A DNA stretch of 41,897 nt from Planctomycetaceae bacterium (lineage in GTDB: Bacteria > Planctomycetota > Planctomycetia > Pirellulales > Pirellulaceae): NCBI GenBank assembly GCA_002717145.1, contig PBCP01000114.1, forward strand, positions 1 to 41,897, read 5' to 3'. Position 1 is the first letter of the stretch. Every line of letters starts with the position of its first letter. The notes beneath the pieces were generated by a model, which made no database searches, had not been told where the DNA came from, and worked only from the letters and a program-made list of their open reading frames with translations. The position numbers were made by a program, and so were the translations under genes. Shown here piece after piece: positions 25,307-34,066 of the stretch.

Positions 25307-26305
25307 CTAATTAATGGCGTGAATTCGACAGCCAATAGCACCGAGTTGCTCAGTCAGATTGGAGTACATGGAGGCGTCATTGTAGGTTCCAACGATTGCT
25401 CCTCCTGAGCCTGCAAATTTTGCGCTGGCACCCACTGATCGAGCAACCTCGACCATGCGGATCTGTCCTGTCGGTAGGTTGCAGATCGATCGACGAATAT
25501 CAAAGTTGGCGTCAATGATTTTAGCCAACTGTCGATGGTCTCCTGCTTCGATCGCATGCAGTGCCTGTTCGGTTAGTTCCGCGAATTTGGCCATTGCATT
25601 GACAATCGTGGCGTCGCCACGGTCGAACCTACCTCGAAGGTCGTTGTGGAAAACCTCAGTTGGCTCTCCTGCGGATTGATCAAAAGCAATATAAAGTGGA
25701 GGTAATTGGTCGAGAGAAATGGAGTGGTAACTGCCACACATTAACCCGTGAGATTCATGCATCGCTTGCTTGCTAAAGTCCATGAAGACCGGCTCACCGA
25801 AGCATTGAACCACCCGGTCTTGAAGGCCTCCCTGAATTCCCAATTCTTCGCGTTCCACGCTGAGCGCAAGGGATGGTTGTACCGAGATTGGAATTTCTAT
25901 CTTGTAAAATGCCATGAGTGCTTGCAGAGTCGCAACAATAATTCCGCTAGAACCCGCCATACCGACCGCACGGGGGATCGAGCTTTCGTAGCGAATCGAG
26001 AAATTGCGATCATGCAGAGTGTGGCGTTGCTGACAATACTCTAGGAATTTTTTAATGGTGGCTTTTACCAGTCGTATACCGCCATAGTAGCCGTGCAACT
26101 TCACATCCGCAGCCAAATCCTTTATCGAATGGAATTTTGATTGATCGTCCTGACTGGGGACGATTTCCAGATCTTTCCATTCATAAAGAACAACTTCGGC
26201 AAAGTAGTCGGGAATTAAAACGGCAATCGTTTTACCGTTGTAGCCATCGGACGGATTTCCGACGAGTCCGGCTCGGGCATAGGCGCGGCGACGAATGATA
26301 TCCAT
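25307..26305 (-). CDS. GHMP kinase, plant-type glucuronokinase homologue
   Basis: This is a 332-residue GHMP-family kinase. The opening RAYARAGLVGNPSDGYNGKTIA, the middle PRAVGMAGSSGIIVATLQAL (ATP-binding GLSSS-type motif), ELGIQGGLQDRVVQ, FDIRRSICN and the C-terminal VGASAKFAGSGGAIV correspond segment by segment to plant glucuronokinase. That enzyme phosphorylates D-glucuronate at C1. I recall this similarity from the plant sequence and have not aligned it. The product, glucuronate 1-phosphate, would need a uridylyltransferase, and a GalU-like gene ends three bases upstream. Other sugar 1-kinases of the same family are possible. It is the last gene of a three-gene minus-strand operon. Confidence 0.85.
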   Translation of the reverse strand: MDIIRRRAYARAGLVGNPSDGYNGKTIAVLIPDYFAEVVLYEWKDLEIVPSQDDQSKFHSIKDLAADVKLHGYYGGIRLVKATIKKFLEYCQQRHTLHDRNFSIRYESSIPRAVGMAGSSGIIVATLQALMAFYKIEIPISVQPSLALSVEREELGIQGGLQDRVVQCFGEPVFMDFSKQAMHESHGLMCGSYHSISLDQLPPLYIAFDQSAGEPTEVFHNDLRGRFDRGDATIVNAMAKFAELTEQALHAIEAGDHRQLAKIIDANFDIRRSICNLPTGQIRMVEVARSVGASAKFAGSGGAIVGTYNDASMYSNLTEQLGAIGCRIHAIN

Positions 26306-26308
26306 AGC

Positions 26309-27208
26309 CTACTTTTGCTCCGCTTGCTGCCCGAGATAGTCACGGACATAGGACTGCATTTCGATACCAAATTCCGGATCCGTAAGAGTGAACTCCAGAA
26401 ATGTCTTGAAGTAACTGTCAAAGTTTCCGATGTCATATCGTTTAACATCGGGCGAGAGTTTGACGCCTAACACGTTAGCTCCCTGATCAATCAAATTTGA
26501 AATCGCGTCAGTCAGTTGCAGGTTCCCGTTACGGTCGGTAGTCGTGTTTTCAAGCGCGTCATAAATAGCAGGGCTAAACACGTAGCGTGCTGCGATAGAT
26601 AAATTACTTGGAGCTTCCGAGGTGGTAGGCTTTTCAATAGCACCTGTAATCTGCAGGCAGTCGAGGCTGGGGTCGTTAACAGCCACTATTCCGTACTGAT
26701 CAACATCTCTTGGGGCAACCGGTTCAAGAGCGATGACAGCATCCGCTTTTTCAGTTTCGAAAGTATCAATCATGCGAGAGACAATACTACTTGATGCATG
26801 GCGACCGATAATGGAATCACCTAACGCAACGACCGCCGGTTCTTTTCCAATCAACGGTTCTGCACATAAAACCGCATGCCCCAGTCCAAGTTGGCGGCGT
26901 TGCCGAGTATAGAAATATTCAATGTCTTGACGCTCGAAAGCGAGTTCACTCAAATTGGTTTCCCGACCGGTCTCGCGCAGATACTGAATCAAATTTTCGT
27001 CAATATCAAAGTGTGCGGCAATGGAAGACTTTCCCTGTGCGGTAATGAACAGAATGCGTTCTATACCGTTGGACGCCAATTCTTCCACCACATATTGCAC
27101 CACGGGCTTACGTCCCACGGCAAGCATTTCTTTGGGTTGGCTTTTGGTCAGTGGGAGCACACTGGTTCCCAGGCCGGCTACAGGGACGATGGCAATGTTA
27201 ATTGTCAT
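26309..27208 (-). CDS. GalU-like UTP-sugar-1-phosphate uridylyltransferase
   Basis: This is a 299-residue protein of the bacterial UTP-glucose-1-phosphate uridylyltransferase family. Matches are PVAGLGTSVLPLTKSQPKEML at the N-terminus, KPVVQYVVEELASNGI, VALGDSIIG with the metal-binding Asp, DQYGIVAV, and KRYDIGNFDSYF near the C-terminus. In GalU the nucleotide loop reads GLGTR, and its Arg contacts the phosphates; here the codon at that place is AGT (Ser). The enzyme would join UTP to a sugar 1-phosphate. The adjacent glucuronokinase suggests glucuronate 1-phosphate. AAGGAT ten bases before the ATG lies in the end of the cytochrome gene. Confidence 0.9.
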   Translation of the reverse strand: MTINIAIVPVAGLGTSVLPLTKSQPKEMLAVGRKPVVQYVVEELASNGIERILFITAQGKSSIAAHFDIDENLIQYLRETGRETNLSELAFERQDIEYFYTRQRRQLGLGHAVLCAEPLIGKEPAVVALGDSIIGRHASSSIVSRMIDTFETEKADAVIALEPVAPRDVDQYGIVAVNDPSLDCLQITGAIEKPTTSEAPSNLSIAARYVFSPAIYDALENTTTDRNGNLQLTDAISNLIDQGANVLGVKLSPDVKRYDIGNFDSYFKTFLEFTLTDPEFGIEMQSYVRDYLGQQAEQK

Positions 27209-27214
27209 TTGGAT

Positions 27215-29764
27215 TTATCCTTCGTCTTTGCCATTCTGAGGTAATGGTGGATTCTGAGGCGATTGAGGTTTTTCCTGATTTAGGATTTGTGTCTTTAGCT
27301 CTTCTACGAGTCCTTGGTGTTGTGGTTCGATTTCGGTTAGCTTTTCTGCGATTTCGAGTGCTTCTTCGAATTTCTCGGTCGTTTGCAACAACCGGCTCAA
27401 GGCAATCATATAGATAGGTGTTCGGGGTTCGAGTTGATGAACTTTTCTCAAAACTTCAACAGCCTCCTCCAGTTGGCCATTACGATAAAGCGCTAAACCA
27501 TACCGATACTGGACGGCAGCATTTTCCGGAGCGTAGGAAGCATCACGCTCGAAATTAACAAACTCATTTCGGCGTAAAGTTTCTGCCTGTTGCAAATAAT
27601 TCTGAATCGTCTCCTGCACATTGGGTGGTGTCGGTTGATTGGATTGTTGATACCGTTGAGCAAGAGTTTCGGCAAGTCGAGTATAAAGTTCAGCGAGATT
27701 TGATCGTGGGCCTGTTGCATTTGGTTCTACCTGAATGGCCAGCCTGTACGCCTGTTCGGCTTTGTCGTGTTGCCGTAGGTTCTCATAGATACTTCCTAAA
27801 GTTAGGTGCGTTGCCGCTCGGTCGTTGTTCACCATCAATCCCGTTTCCAGTTCCTTGAGTGCTCGTTGGAATGAAGGTAAAGATTCGGTAGGCCAGATGG
27901 AGGTTGGGACTTCAGAGCTAACCTGAGCAGCAGCAGTACGAACTGACCGGACAGGATCATCGAGCAGAGGGATGACGTGATTGCGTAGCGTGGTAAATGG
28001 ATTTCGGTTGCCTTCGACATCACGGTAATTCTGTAGGGCAAGCACAGCCGCCACTCGGAGTTGCGGTTCGTTAGGATTCTTTAAAGAGGCCAAAATTATC
28101 TCTAGAGAATCATCACTTCTACTTGGGTCAAGCCAAATCAAGGCGGAAGCTTTTGCGATGGCTGGCGCGTTCGGATCATCGAACAGATCAATGATGTCTT
28201 CGTTGGCATCCTCGTCGAGGGCCCATGCTGAATGGAGCGTTTCACCAAAATGGAGGCCTCGGTGTTTGGATTCCGGGTACCATTGTTGGACGGCGTCATT
28301 TGCCCAGCGATTAACTTTTTCGAGTTCCTTTTGTACATCCTGTTCGCCGTCATAGGCAAGTCGGATCCAGTCAATGTATTGAGTGATATGCAGTGTGTCC
28401 TTACGGCCATCGGCTAATTTCGCCGACGGGGAAATGTTATCCTCCAGATGGCATTTGACGCAGGCGTTGGGGGTCCCAATTTTGAGGCTCAAGTCAGGTC
28501 GAGGGACCCGTAAACTATGGTCTCGGCGTGGGTCAACCGCCATATAGGTTGTTTCGGGCATATGGCATTCAACGCAGGAGGCTCCCGGGCTCCCAGGTTG
28601 ATGGTGGTGATGAGCAGGCGTGTCGTATTTCTTAGCAGGATGCTGATGGCAGGAAGTGCACAGTCGATTGTCATCGAATTTGACTTTCACGCTGTGTGGA
28701 TCATGGCAATCAGAACACTTAATTCCTTTGTGATACATTTTGCTTTGGATAAATGAGCCGAAGACATAAACTTCATCCATGATTTGCCCGTCCTTATGAT
28801 ATGTTTCAGGACGCATTGGCTCGCCGGCAAAATGGTCGTGGAAGTTCTTTCCGCCGGAAAAATCGGGATGAACGATTCTACGGCGGGAATGGCATGGAGC
28901 ACAGGATTGGATTTGCCGTTCAATAGTAGCCGGATCTTTGCCTTTGAGCTTTGGAAGACCGTAGCCGTGCTTTCGATCCCAGAAAAACGATTTGGCCTCG
29001 GCTAATTCAACGTGAACGCTACCAGGCCCATGACAGGTTTCACAGCTTACATTGATTTCACTAAAGGTTGTGTGATAGCGATTGGTCTCTGCATCAAAGC
29101 CCTTCTGTAGGTTCGTGCTATGGCAGTCAGCACACATGTTATTCCACCGCTGAGCGATCCCGGTCCAATGAAGATCGTCATCGGGTTCAAGCTTTTCATG
29201 AACGTCTGGGGGATCCAGGTGGAACCAACGCTTATTTTTGGTGTCCCAGGAAATACGTAATACCTGCAGTCTTGCGACTTCATTTTCTGGCTGATCGGGT
29301 AGTCGGTCGAACTCAACTAAGTACTGTTGGAGAGGGTCGACACCAAAGACGTACTTGATTTCAAAGTTGTGCATTTCACCGTCTTCGCCTTCGGTGTTAA
29401 CCATGAATTTCTCACCCTGGCGAAACATCGTGGATGTCACGCCGTGATGTTCCAGAGTGACCTTGTTAAAGTCGCCCAAAACACTTGATTCGGTTGGGAG
29501 TTGCATGGCCAGGTCGTGATGCGAACCGGTCCACTTCTCGGCTTCGGCCTGATGGCACTCAATGCACTTGCTCTTACCGACATAAATAGGAGAGATTTCA
29601 TCCGAAAGGGCCGAAGAATACCAGTCGATCGTTAGCCATATCGTGAGAACCGCAAGCCCCATAACGACAAACATGACAGGACCTGCTACTTTGCCCAAAT
29701 GATGTGCCCAGGATTTTGCACGAAGCTCTTGCGGTGAATGATTGGCAGATTCCTGCATGGTCAT
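27215..29764 (-). CDS. Octaheme c-type cytochrome with TPR repeats
   Basis: This is an 849-residue protein. One N-terminal transmembrane helix (VMFVVMGLAVLTIWLTI) anchors it with the bulk outside the membrane. Eight CxxCH heme motifs are visible in order: CIECH, CADCH, CETCH, CAPCH, CSDCH, CTSCH, CVECH and CVKCH. A HEAT-like helical stretch (around DDPVRSVRTAAAQVSSEV) and at least four TPR units (RAATHLTLGSIYENLRQHDKAEQAYRLAI, VQYRYGLALYRNGQLEEAVEVLRK and others) fill the C-terminal half. It is related to the multiheme cytochromes of the c554/nitrite-reductase type; the substrate is unknown. CAGGAT precedes the ATG. It ends six bases before the uridylyltransferase start, so it heads that operon. 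Confidence 0.93.
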   Translation of the reverse strand: MTMQESANHSPQELRAKSWAHHLGKVAGPVMFVVMGLAVLTIWLTIDWYSSALSDEISPIYVGKSKCIECHQAEAEKWTGSHHDLAMQLPTESSVLGDFNKVTLEHHGVTSTMFRQGEKFMVNTEGEDGEMHNFEIKYVFGVDPLQQYLVEFDRLPDQPENEVARLQVLRISWDTKNKRWFHLDPPDVHEKLEPDDDLHWTGIAQRWNNMCADCHSTNLQKGFDAETNRYHTTFSEINVSCETCHGPGSVHVELAEAKSFFWDRKHGYGLPKLKGKDPATIERQIQSCAPCHSRRRIVHPDFSGGKNFHDHFAGEPMRPETYHKDGQIMDEVYVFGSFIQSKMYHKGIKCSDCHDPHSVKVKFDDNRLCTSCHQHPAKKYDTPAHHHHQPGSPGASCVECHMPETTYMAVDPRRDHSLRVPRPDLSLKIGTPNACVKCHLEDNISPSAKLADGRKDTLHITQYIDWIRLAYDGEQDVQKELEKVNRWANDAVQQWYPESKHRGLHFGETLHSAWALDEDANEDIIDLFDDPNAPAIAKASALIWLDPSRSDDSLEIILASLKNPNEPQLRVAAVLALQNYRDVEGNRNPFTTLRNHVIPLLDDPVRSVRTAAAQVSSEVPTSIWPTESLPSFQRALKELETGLMVNNDRAATHLTLGSIYENLRQHDKAEQAYRLAIQVEPNATGPRSNLAELYTRLAETLAQRYQQSNQPTPPNVQETIQNYLQQAETLRRNEFVNFERDASYAPENAAVQYRYGLALYRNGQLEEAVEVLRKVHQLEPRTPIYMIALSRLLQTTEKFEEALEIAEKLTEIEPQHQGLVEELKTQILNQEKPQSPQNPPLPQNGKDEG

Positions 29765-29989
29765 GATAAAATCCTGAAAGGTTCTCAGGTGTTGAGTTAT
29801 GTTGGAAGGCTGGAAAATAAGCTCTAAAGGCTGGACAGTCGAGAATTCGTCTTCTTGATTATCAACCCTGTATTTGAAATGGACAAGAACACTCCCATCA
29901 CTGGTTGCAACTAATCAAGGAAGCGCCTGATTTCGTGGTGATTGTGACGGTTATGCCGGGAAAACGACAGCGTTTTTAGGATATAGACA

Positions 29990-31681
29990 ATGACTGAATC
30001 CAAAAGTGAAACGAGGAGAAATATGCTAAATCGCCGTCAACTGATGGGCTGGCTGAGTGCGACAGGTATCGGAACGGCAGCGTTTCATCGAGCGTTAGCG
30101 GCTCAGGCAACGACAGCTCAAGAAGTTACCGTGGATATGGTCAGGCAGGCCGAATGGATTTCGGGGATCGAACTGACCGAAGATCAGCGAGTGCAGACGG
30201 CCACAGGCCTTACTCGTACGCTACAGGATTTGGAGGCGCTGAGATCGTTTGATGTTGGCTACGATTCCTGGCCGGCGTTAAAACTGCATCTCCAACCGGG
30301 GCAGCCGTCTCGGGAAAGTAAACCCGAAGGTCTAAATGATTCTCTTCCTGTCGACGCTCCGGATAGCGACGACGATTTGGCTTTTCTTCCGTTGCGAAAA
30401 CAGCACGATTTGCTGCGTCGCGGGGAAATAAAGGCGACCTATTTGACACAGATGTATCTTGACCGTCTCAAGAAATATGATCCCCAGCTGAAGTTTGTGG
30501 TGAACCTGACCGAAGAGGTTGCGATGGTAAAAGCTGCACAGCTAGACGACCCTAAGAGTCGCCGGTTGCGTACCTTTAGTCCACTGACAGGCATTCCCTA
30601 CGGTGCTAAAGACCTGATGGCGTACCCAGGATATCCCACGACATGGGGAGCTCCTCAGTTTTCACAACGCGTGATTGACCATAAAGCATTCGTGTTGGAG
30701 AAACTGGACGCACAAGATGCGGTACTGGTGGCAAAGCTTTCTCTGGGAGCATTGGCAATGGGAGATAAATGGTACGGAGGACCGACGCGTAACCCGTGGA
30801 ATATTGAACAGGGAGCGAGCGGATCGAGTGCCGGTTCAGCCAGTGCCACGGCTGCCGGCTGCGTTGGATTCTCGATTGGCAGCGAAACGCTGGGCAGTAT
30901 TGTTTCACCTTCCATTCGATGTGGTGTGACGGGTTTGCGTCCTACGTTTGGAAGAGTCTCCCGTGATGGATGCATGGCGTTAAGCTGGAGTATGGACAAG
31001 CTGGGGCCAATCTGTCGTAGTGCTGATGATTGTGGGTTTGTTTTTGAAGCGATTCAGGGGAAGGGCGGAGTTGATCCTTCTGTTGTTGATGTTCCCTTTG
31101 AGTGGCCTCATTTGGTTGACTTTAAGAAACTCAAAGTGGGTTACATTCAAGGGGAACAGGACGTCAAAGATCGGGAGGAATTGCAGATTCTTAGAGAGCG
31201 TGGAGTTCAGTTGGTGCCGATTCAATTGCCTAAAGATATACCAACCTGGCCGTTAACCACCATTCTGTTTGCAGAGGCCGCTTCACAATTTGATCCTTTG
31301 ACCCGGGACGGAATTGAAGAAGGGCTAAATTCCTGGCCGGCTATTTTCCGGCGATCTGAATTTATTCCAGCTGTGGATTATATACGCGCCTTGAGAATTC
31401 GCCGGCGGCTCCAAGAACGGATGCAGGAATTAATGAGCGAGATCGATTTCTTTGTGTCCTCGGGTGGCGATGAATTGTTAATCACTAATATGACGGGTCA
31501 CCCGTCAATTGCGATGCCAAGTGGATTTGTTGAAAATGGGGATTCCATCCAGCCACAAAGTATTCAATTTGTCGGGCGATTATTTGATGAAGTAACCATT
31601 CTTAATGCGGCCAGAGCGTTTCAACAGGAAACCGATTATCATTTACGTCGGCCACCGCTGGTTAGTAAACAACAAGATTAG
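29990..31681 (+). CDS. Tat-exported amidase (amidase signature family)
   Basis: This is a 563-residue amidase. It carries a twin-arginine signal (MLNRRQLMGWLSATGIGTAAFHRALAAQ). The Ser-cisSer-Lys triad is readable: Lys207 in PYGAKDL, cis-Ser near 279 in GASGSSAGSAS, and nucleophile Ser303 in TLGSIVSPS. It hydrolyses a C-N amide bond; relatives act on amino-acid amides, Glu-tRNA and other amides. Between the signal and catalytic domain is a helical segment of about 90 residues (VRQAEWISGIELTEDQR). Two starts are possible: ATG at 29990 (AGGA eight bases before) or ATG at 30023 (AGGAG four bases before). A nitrilase-family gene follows after 50 bases. Confidence 0.92.
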   Translation: MTESKSETRRNMLNRRQLMGWLSATGIGTAAFHRALAAQATTAQEVTVDMVRQAEWISGIELTEDQRVQTATGLTRTLQDLEALRSFDVGYDSWPALKLHLQPGQPSRESKPEGLNDSLPVDAPDSDDDLAFLPLRKQHDLLRRGEIKATYLTQMYLDRLKKYDPQLKFVVNLTEEVAMVKAAQLDDPKSRRLRTFSPLTGIPYGAKDLMAYPGYPTTWGAPQFSQRVIDHKAFVLEKLDAQDAVLVAKLSLGALAMGDKWYGGPTRNPWNIEQGASGSSAGSASATAAGCVGFSIGSETLGSIVSPSIRCGVTGLRPTFGRVSRDGCMALSWSMDKLGPICRSADDCGFVFEAIQGKGGVDPSVVDVPFEWPHLVDFKKLKVGYIQGEQDVKDREELQILRERGVQLVPIQLPKDIPTWPLTTILFAEAASQFDPLTRDGIEEGLNSWPAIFRRSEFIPAVDYIRALRIRRRLQERMQELMSEIDFFVSSGGDELLITNMTGHPSIAMPSGFVENGDSIQPQSIQFVGRLFDEVTILNAARAFQQETDYHLRRPPLVSKQQD

Positions 31682-31731
31682 AGCTAATTGCCGACACGTC
31701 GTGGCGGCTTTCAGGAAGGAATGTGTGACCA

Positions 31732-32586
31732 ATGGATGAAGCAACTAGTATGAAGATCGCCGGTGTTCAAATGGACATCAAGATGATGGAGCCCGAAACT
31801 AATCTGGCAAATATGGAAAAAGCGATGCGGGAAACGACCTCGCAGGGAGCGGAGTTGACGATCTTTCCCGAATGCGCGGTGACGGGATATTGCTTTGGGA
31901 GTCTTGACGAAGCCATGCCCTGGGGAGAGTCCATTCCTGGGGTAAGTAGCGATTTCTTTCATGAAATCTGCGCTGAAACCAGTAGTTTTGTTGTTTACGG
32001 AACGCTTGAAAGAGAAGAGGATCGCCTGTTCAATGCCTGTGTCCTGGTAGGGCCTGATGGCGTTGTCGGCAGCTACCGGAAAATTCATCTCCCATTCCTC
32101 GGGATCGACAGGTTTACAACTCCGGGGGATCGGCCGTTTGAAGTTTATGATATTGGAAAGATCAAAGTTGGTATGAATATCTGCTACGACGGCAGTTTTC
32201 CGGAGTCTTCCAGAATTATGGCGTTGGATGGGGCTGATCTTGTCGTCTTGCCAACTAACTGGCCGCCGGGTGCCGAGACCTTTCCAAAATACATCGTTAA
32301 CACAAGAGCAGTTGAAAATAAGATTTTCTATGCTGCCGTGAATCGAGTGGGTATGGAAAGAGGGTTTCAGTTTATTGGTGGTAGTAAGATAATCTCACCA
32401 AGTGGCGATGATCAGCATTTTGCGGATCATAAAGAATATGAAATCCTCTATGGTACGGTGGTCCCGGAAGAGACGCGTAACAAACACATCGTTCGAGTTC
32501 CGGATGAACATGAGATTCACCGGTTTGATGATCGTCATCCGGAGTGGTACAGTCGGATTGCTGATGAGCGTGACCTGGAGCAATAA
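31732..32586 (+). CDS. Nitrilase-superfamily carbon-nitrogen hydrolase
   Basis: This is a 284-residue C-N hydrolase. The catalytic triad is complete: Glu47 in FPECAVTGY, Lys117 in YRKIHLPFLG and Cys151 in MNICYDGSFPE. Members hydrolyse omega-amides, carbamoyl groups or nitriles. The sequence is closest in feel to the aliphatic amidase and carbamoylase branches; the substrate is unassigned. It has no signal peptide, so it is cytoplasmic, unlike the amidase before it. AGGAAGG lies upstream of the ATG at 31732; a second ATG at 31750 is possible. It converges with the DUF1501 gene, with 49 bases between. Confidence 0.93.
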   Translation: MDEATSMKIAGVQMDIKMMEPETNLANMEKAMRETTSQGAELTIFPECAVTGYCFGSLDEAMPWGESIPGVSSDFFHEICAETSSFVVYGTLEREEDRLFNACVLVGPDGVVGSYRKIHLPFLGIDRFTTPGDRPFEVYDIGKIKVGMNICYDGSFPESSRIMALDGADLVVLPTNWPPGAETFPKYIVNTRAVENKIFYAAVNRVGMERGFQFIGGSKIISPSGDDQHFADHKEYEILYGTVVPEETRNKHIVRVPDEHEIHRFDDRHPEWYSRIADERDLEQ

Positions 32587-32635
32587 CCGCCGTCAGCCAT
32601 GTAAGCGGAGTAAGCGGATTTGGAATACCGTGCTT

Positions 32636-34063
32636 CTAAACGAGTACTTCGTGGAGTACGTCTCCACGGCTTACGACACTCGGGCGGCCTTCGGGAGTGT
32701 GGATTTCTGTTTGTGGATTAATCCCCATTAGATGAAGTATGGTGGCGTGCAGATCATGAGGTTCTCGTCTGAATTCTGTCGGATGTCCTCCGATTGAATC
32801 CGAAGCTCCAATCAAAACCCCGGGCTGAATACCTCCCCCGGCTAGTGCCACGGGGAAAACGTGTCCCCAGTGATCTCTACCGCCGCGTTTGTTGATCTTG
32901 GGCGTGCGTCCAAATTCACCCATCCAAACGACGAGTGTCTCCTCGAGTAACCCACGTTGCTTGAGGTCTTTCAGTAATGTGGAGTAAGCCGCGTCCATCG
33001 GGGGCATCAAGTCGTTGCGGAGACGTTTTTCATTATCGGCATGAGTATCCCATGCCGGTGCTGCACTGGTGTCATGACCCCAGCGTGTCCAGTTTACCTG
33101 TACCATTCTCACACCGGCTTCTACCATGCGTCGAGCAAGCAACACACTTTGTCCAAAGCGATTTCTGCCATAGGAATCCCTGAGATTGCTATCTTCGTCG
33201 TCGAGAGCAAATGCATGCCTTGCCTCTTTACTGCTTAGCATTTCGATAGCACGCTGCTGATATTGATTCCAGCGGTCAACGACATTGGATTTCAGCAAGT
33301 GGTCGACACCTTGGTTAAATTGATGCAGTAAGTTACCTCGGTGGTGCATGCGGATAGGTGTGACTCCTTCTCGAAGCGCGAGCTCTGAGACTTCAAAGTT
33401 TGACGCACTGGGATCACACATGATTAACCAGGGGTCGGCCTGAGGCCCCAACCAGCCGGCGGTTTGTCCGGACCAGTTGATCATTCCAGTGTTCCAAAGA
33501 TTTTCGGGCAGAGTAATTGCCGCTGGCAGGTTTCCGCGATCTCCCAGAAGATGCCGTACTTGAGCACCTAAGCAGGGCCAGTCGTTGGGAGGACCACCTT
33601 TGCCATCGGTTTCCTTGTTTTTGGGAGTATGCGGCACTCCTGTTAACATCCAGTAGCCACTGGCAGAGTGGGCGTTGTCATTGGTTGACATCGAACGAAT
33701 GACAGCCAGATCGTTTACGAGAGCCGCTGTTTTGGGCATGAGTTCGCCAACCTGAAATCCAGGTTGCGCCGATCCAATCGGTTTAAAGTTGCCACGGATG
33801 TTATCCGGAGCGTCTGGTTTCGGATCCCATGTTTCGTGTTGAGGTGGCCCACCCAACAGAAACAGGACAATACATGATTTAGCGCGACCAAAGGTGCGGC
33901 TGGCGGTAACCGGTGAACTTGCCTCGGCAGGAGACTGAAGAAGCTGAGGAAGTGACATCCCAAATGCACTCAGTCCGCCGACCTGCAGCCAGTCCCGACG
34001 TTGCATTAGGTGATTGTGTTTGAGCGGATTCCTGGCTCGGTTATGAAACGACACAAATGTCAT
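32636..34063 (-). CDS. DUF1501 domain protein with Tat signal, no PSD1 partner
   Basis: This is a 475-residue DUF1501 protein. The Tat motif QRRDWLQVGG starts at residue 20, and an ATG at 34006 directly before it may be the true start. Family stretches include CIVLFLLGGPPQHETWDPKPDAP, VIRSMSTNDNAHSASGYWMLTG, WMGEFGRTPKIN and GGRDHWGHVFPVALAGGG. It is exported and of unknown function. The first ATG lies right after the stop of the enolase-superfamily gene (TAGAGGATG), so reinitiation is plausible. It is the last of a five-gene minus-strand run. Unlike the copy at 20613, it is not paired with a PSD1 gene inside the window. Confidence 0.92.
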   Translation of the reverse strand: MTFVSFHNRARNPLKHNHLMQRRDWLQVGGLSAFGMSLPQLLQSPAEASSPVTASRTFGRAKSCIVLFLLGGPPQHETWDPKPDAPDNIRGNFKPIGSAQPGFQVGELMPKTAALVNDLAVIRSMSTNDNAHSASGYWMLTGVPHTPKNKETDGKGGPPNDWPCLGAQVRHLLGDRGNLPAAITLPENLWNTGMINWSGQTAGWLGPQADPWLIMCDPSASNFEVSELALREGVTPIRMHHRGNLLHQFNQGVDHLLKSNVVDRWNQYQQRAIEMLSSKEARHAFALDDEDSNLRDSYGRNRFGQSVLLARRMVEAGVRMVQVNWTRWGHDTSAAPAWDTHADNEKRLRNDLMPPMDAAYSTLLKDLKQRGLLEETLVVWMGEFGRTPKINKRGGRDHWGHVFPVALAGGGIQPGVLIGASDSIGGHPTEFRREPHDLHATILHLMGINPQTEIHTPEGRPSVVSRGDVLHEVLV

Positions 34064-34066
34064 CCT

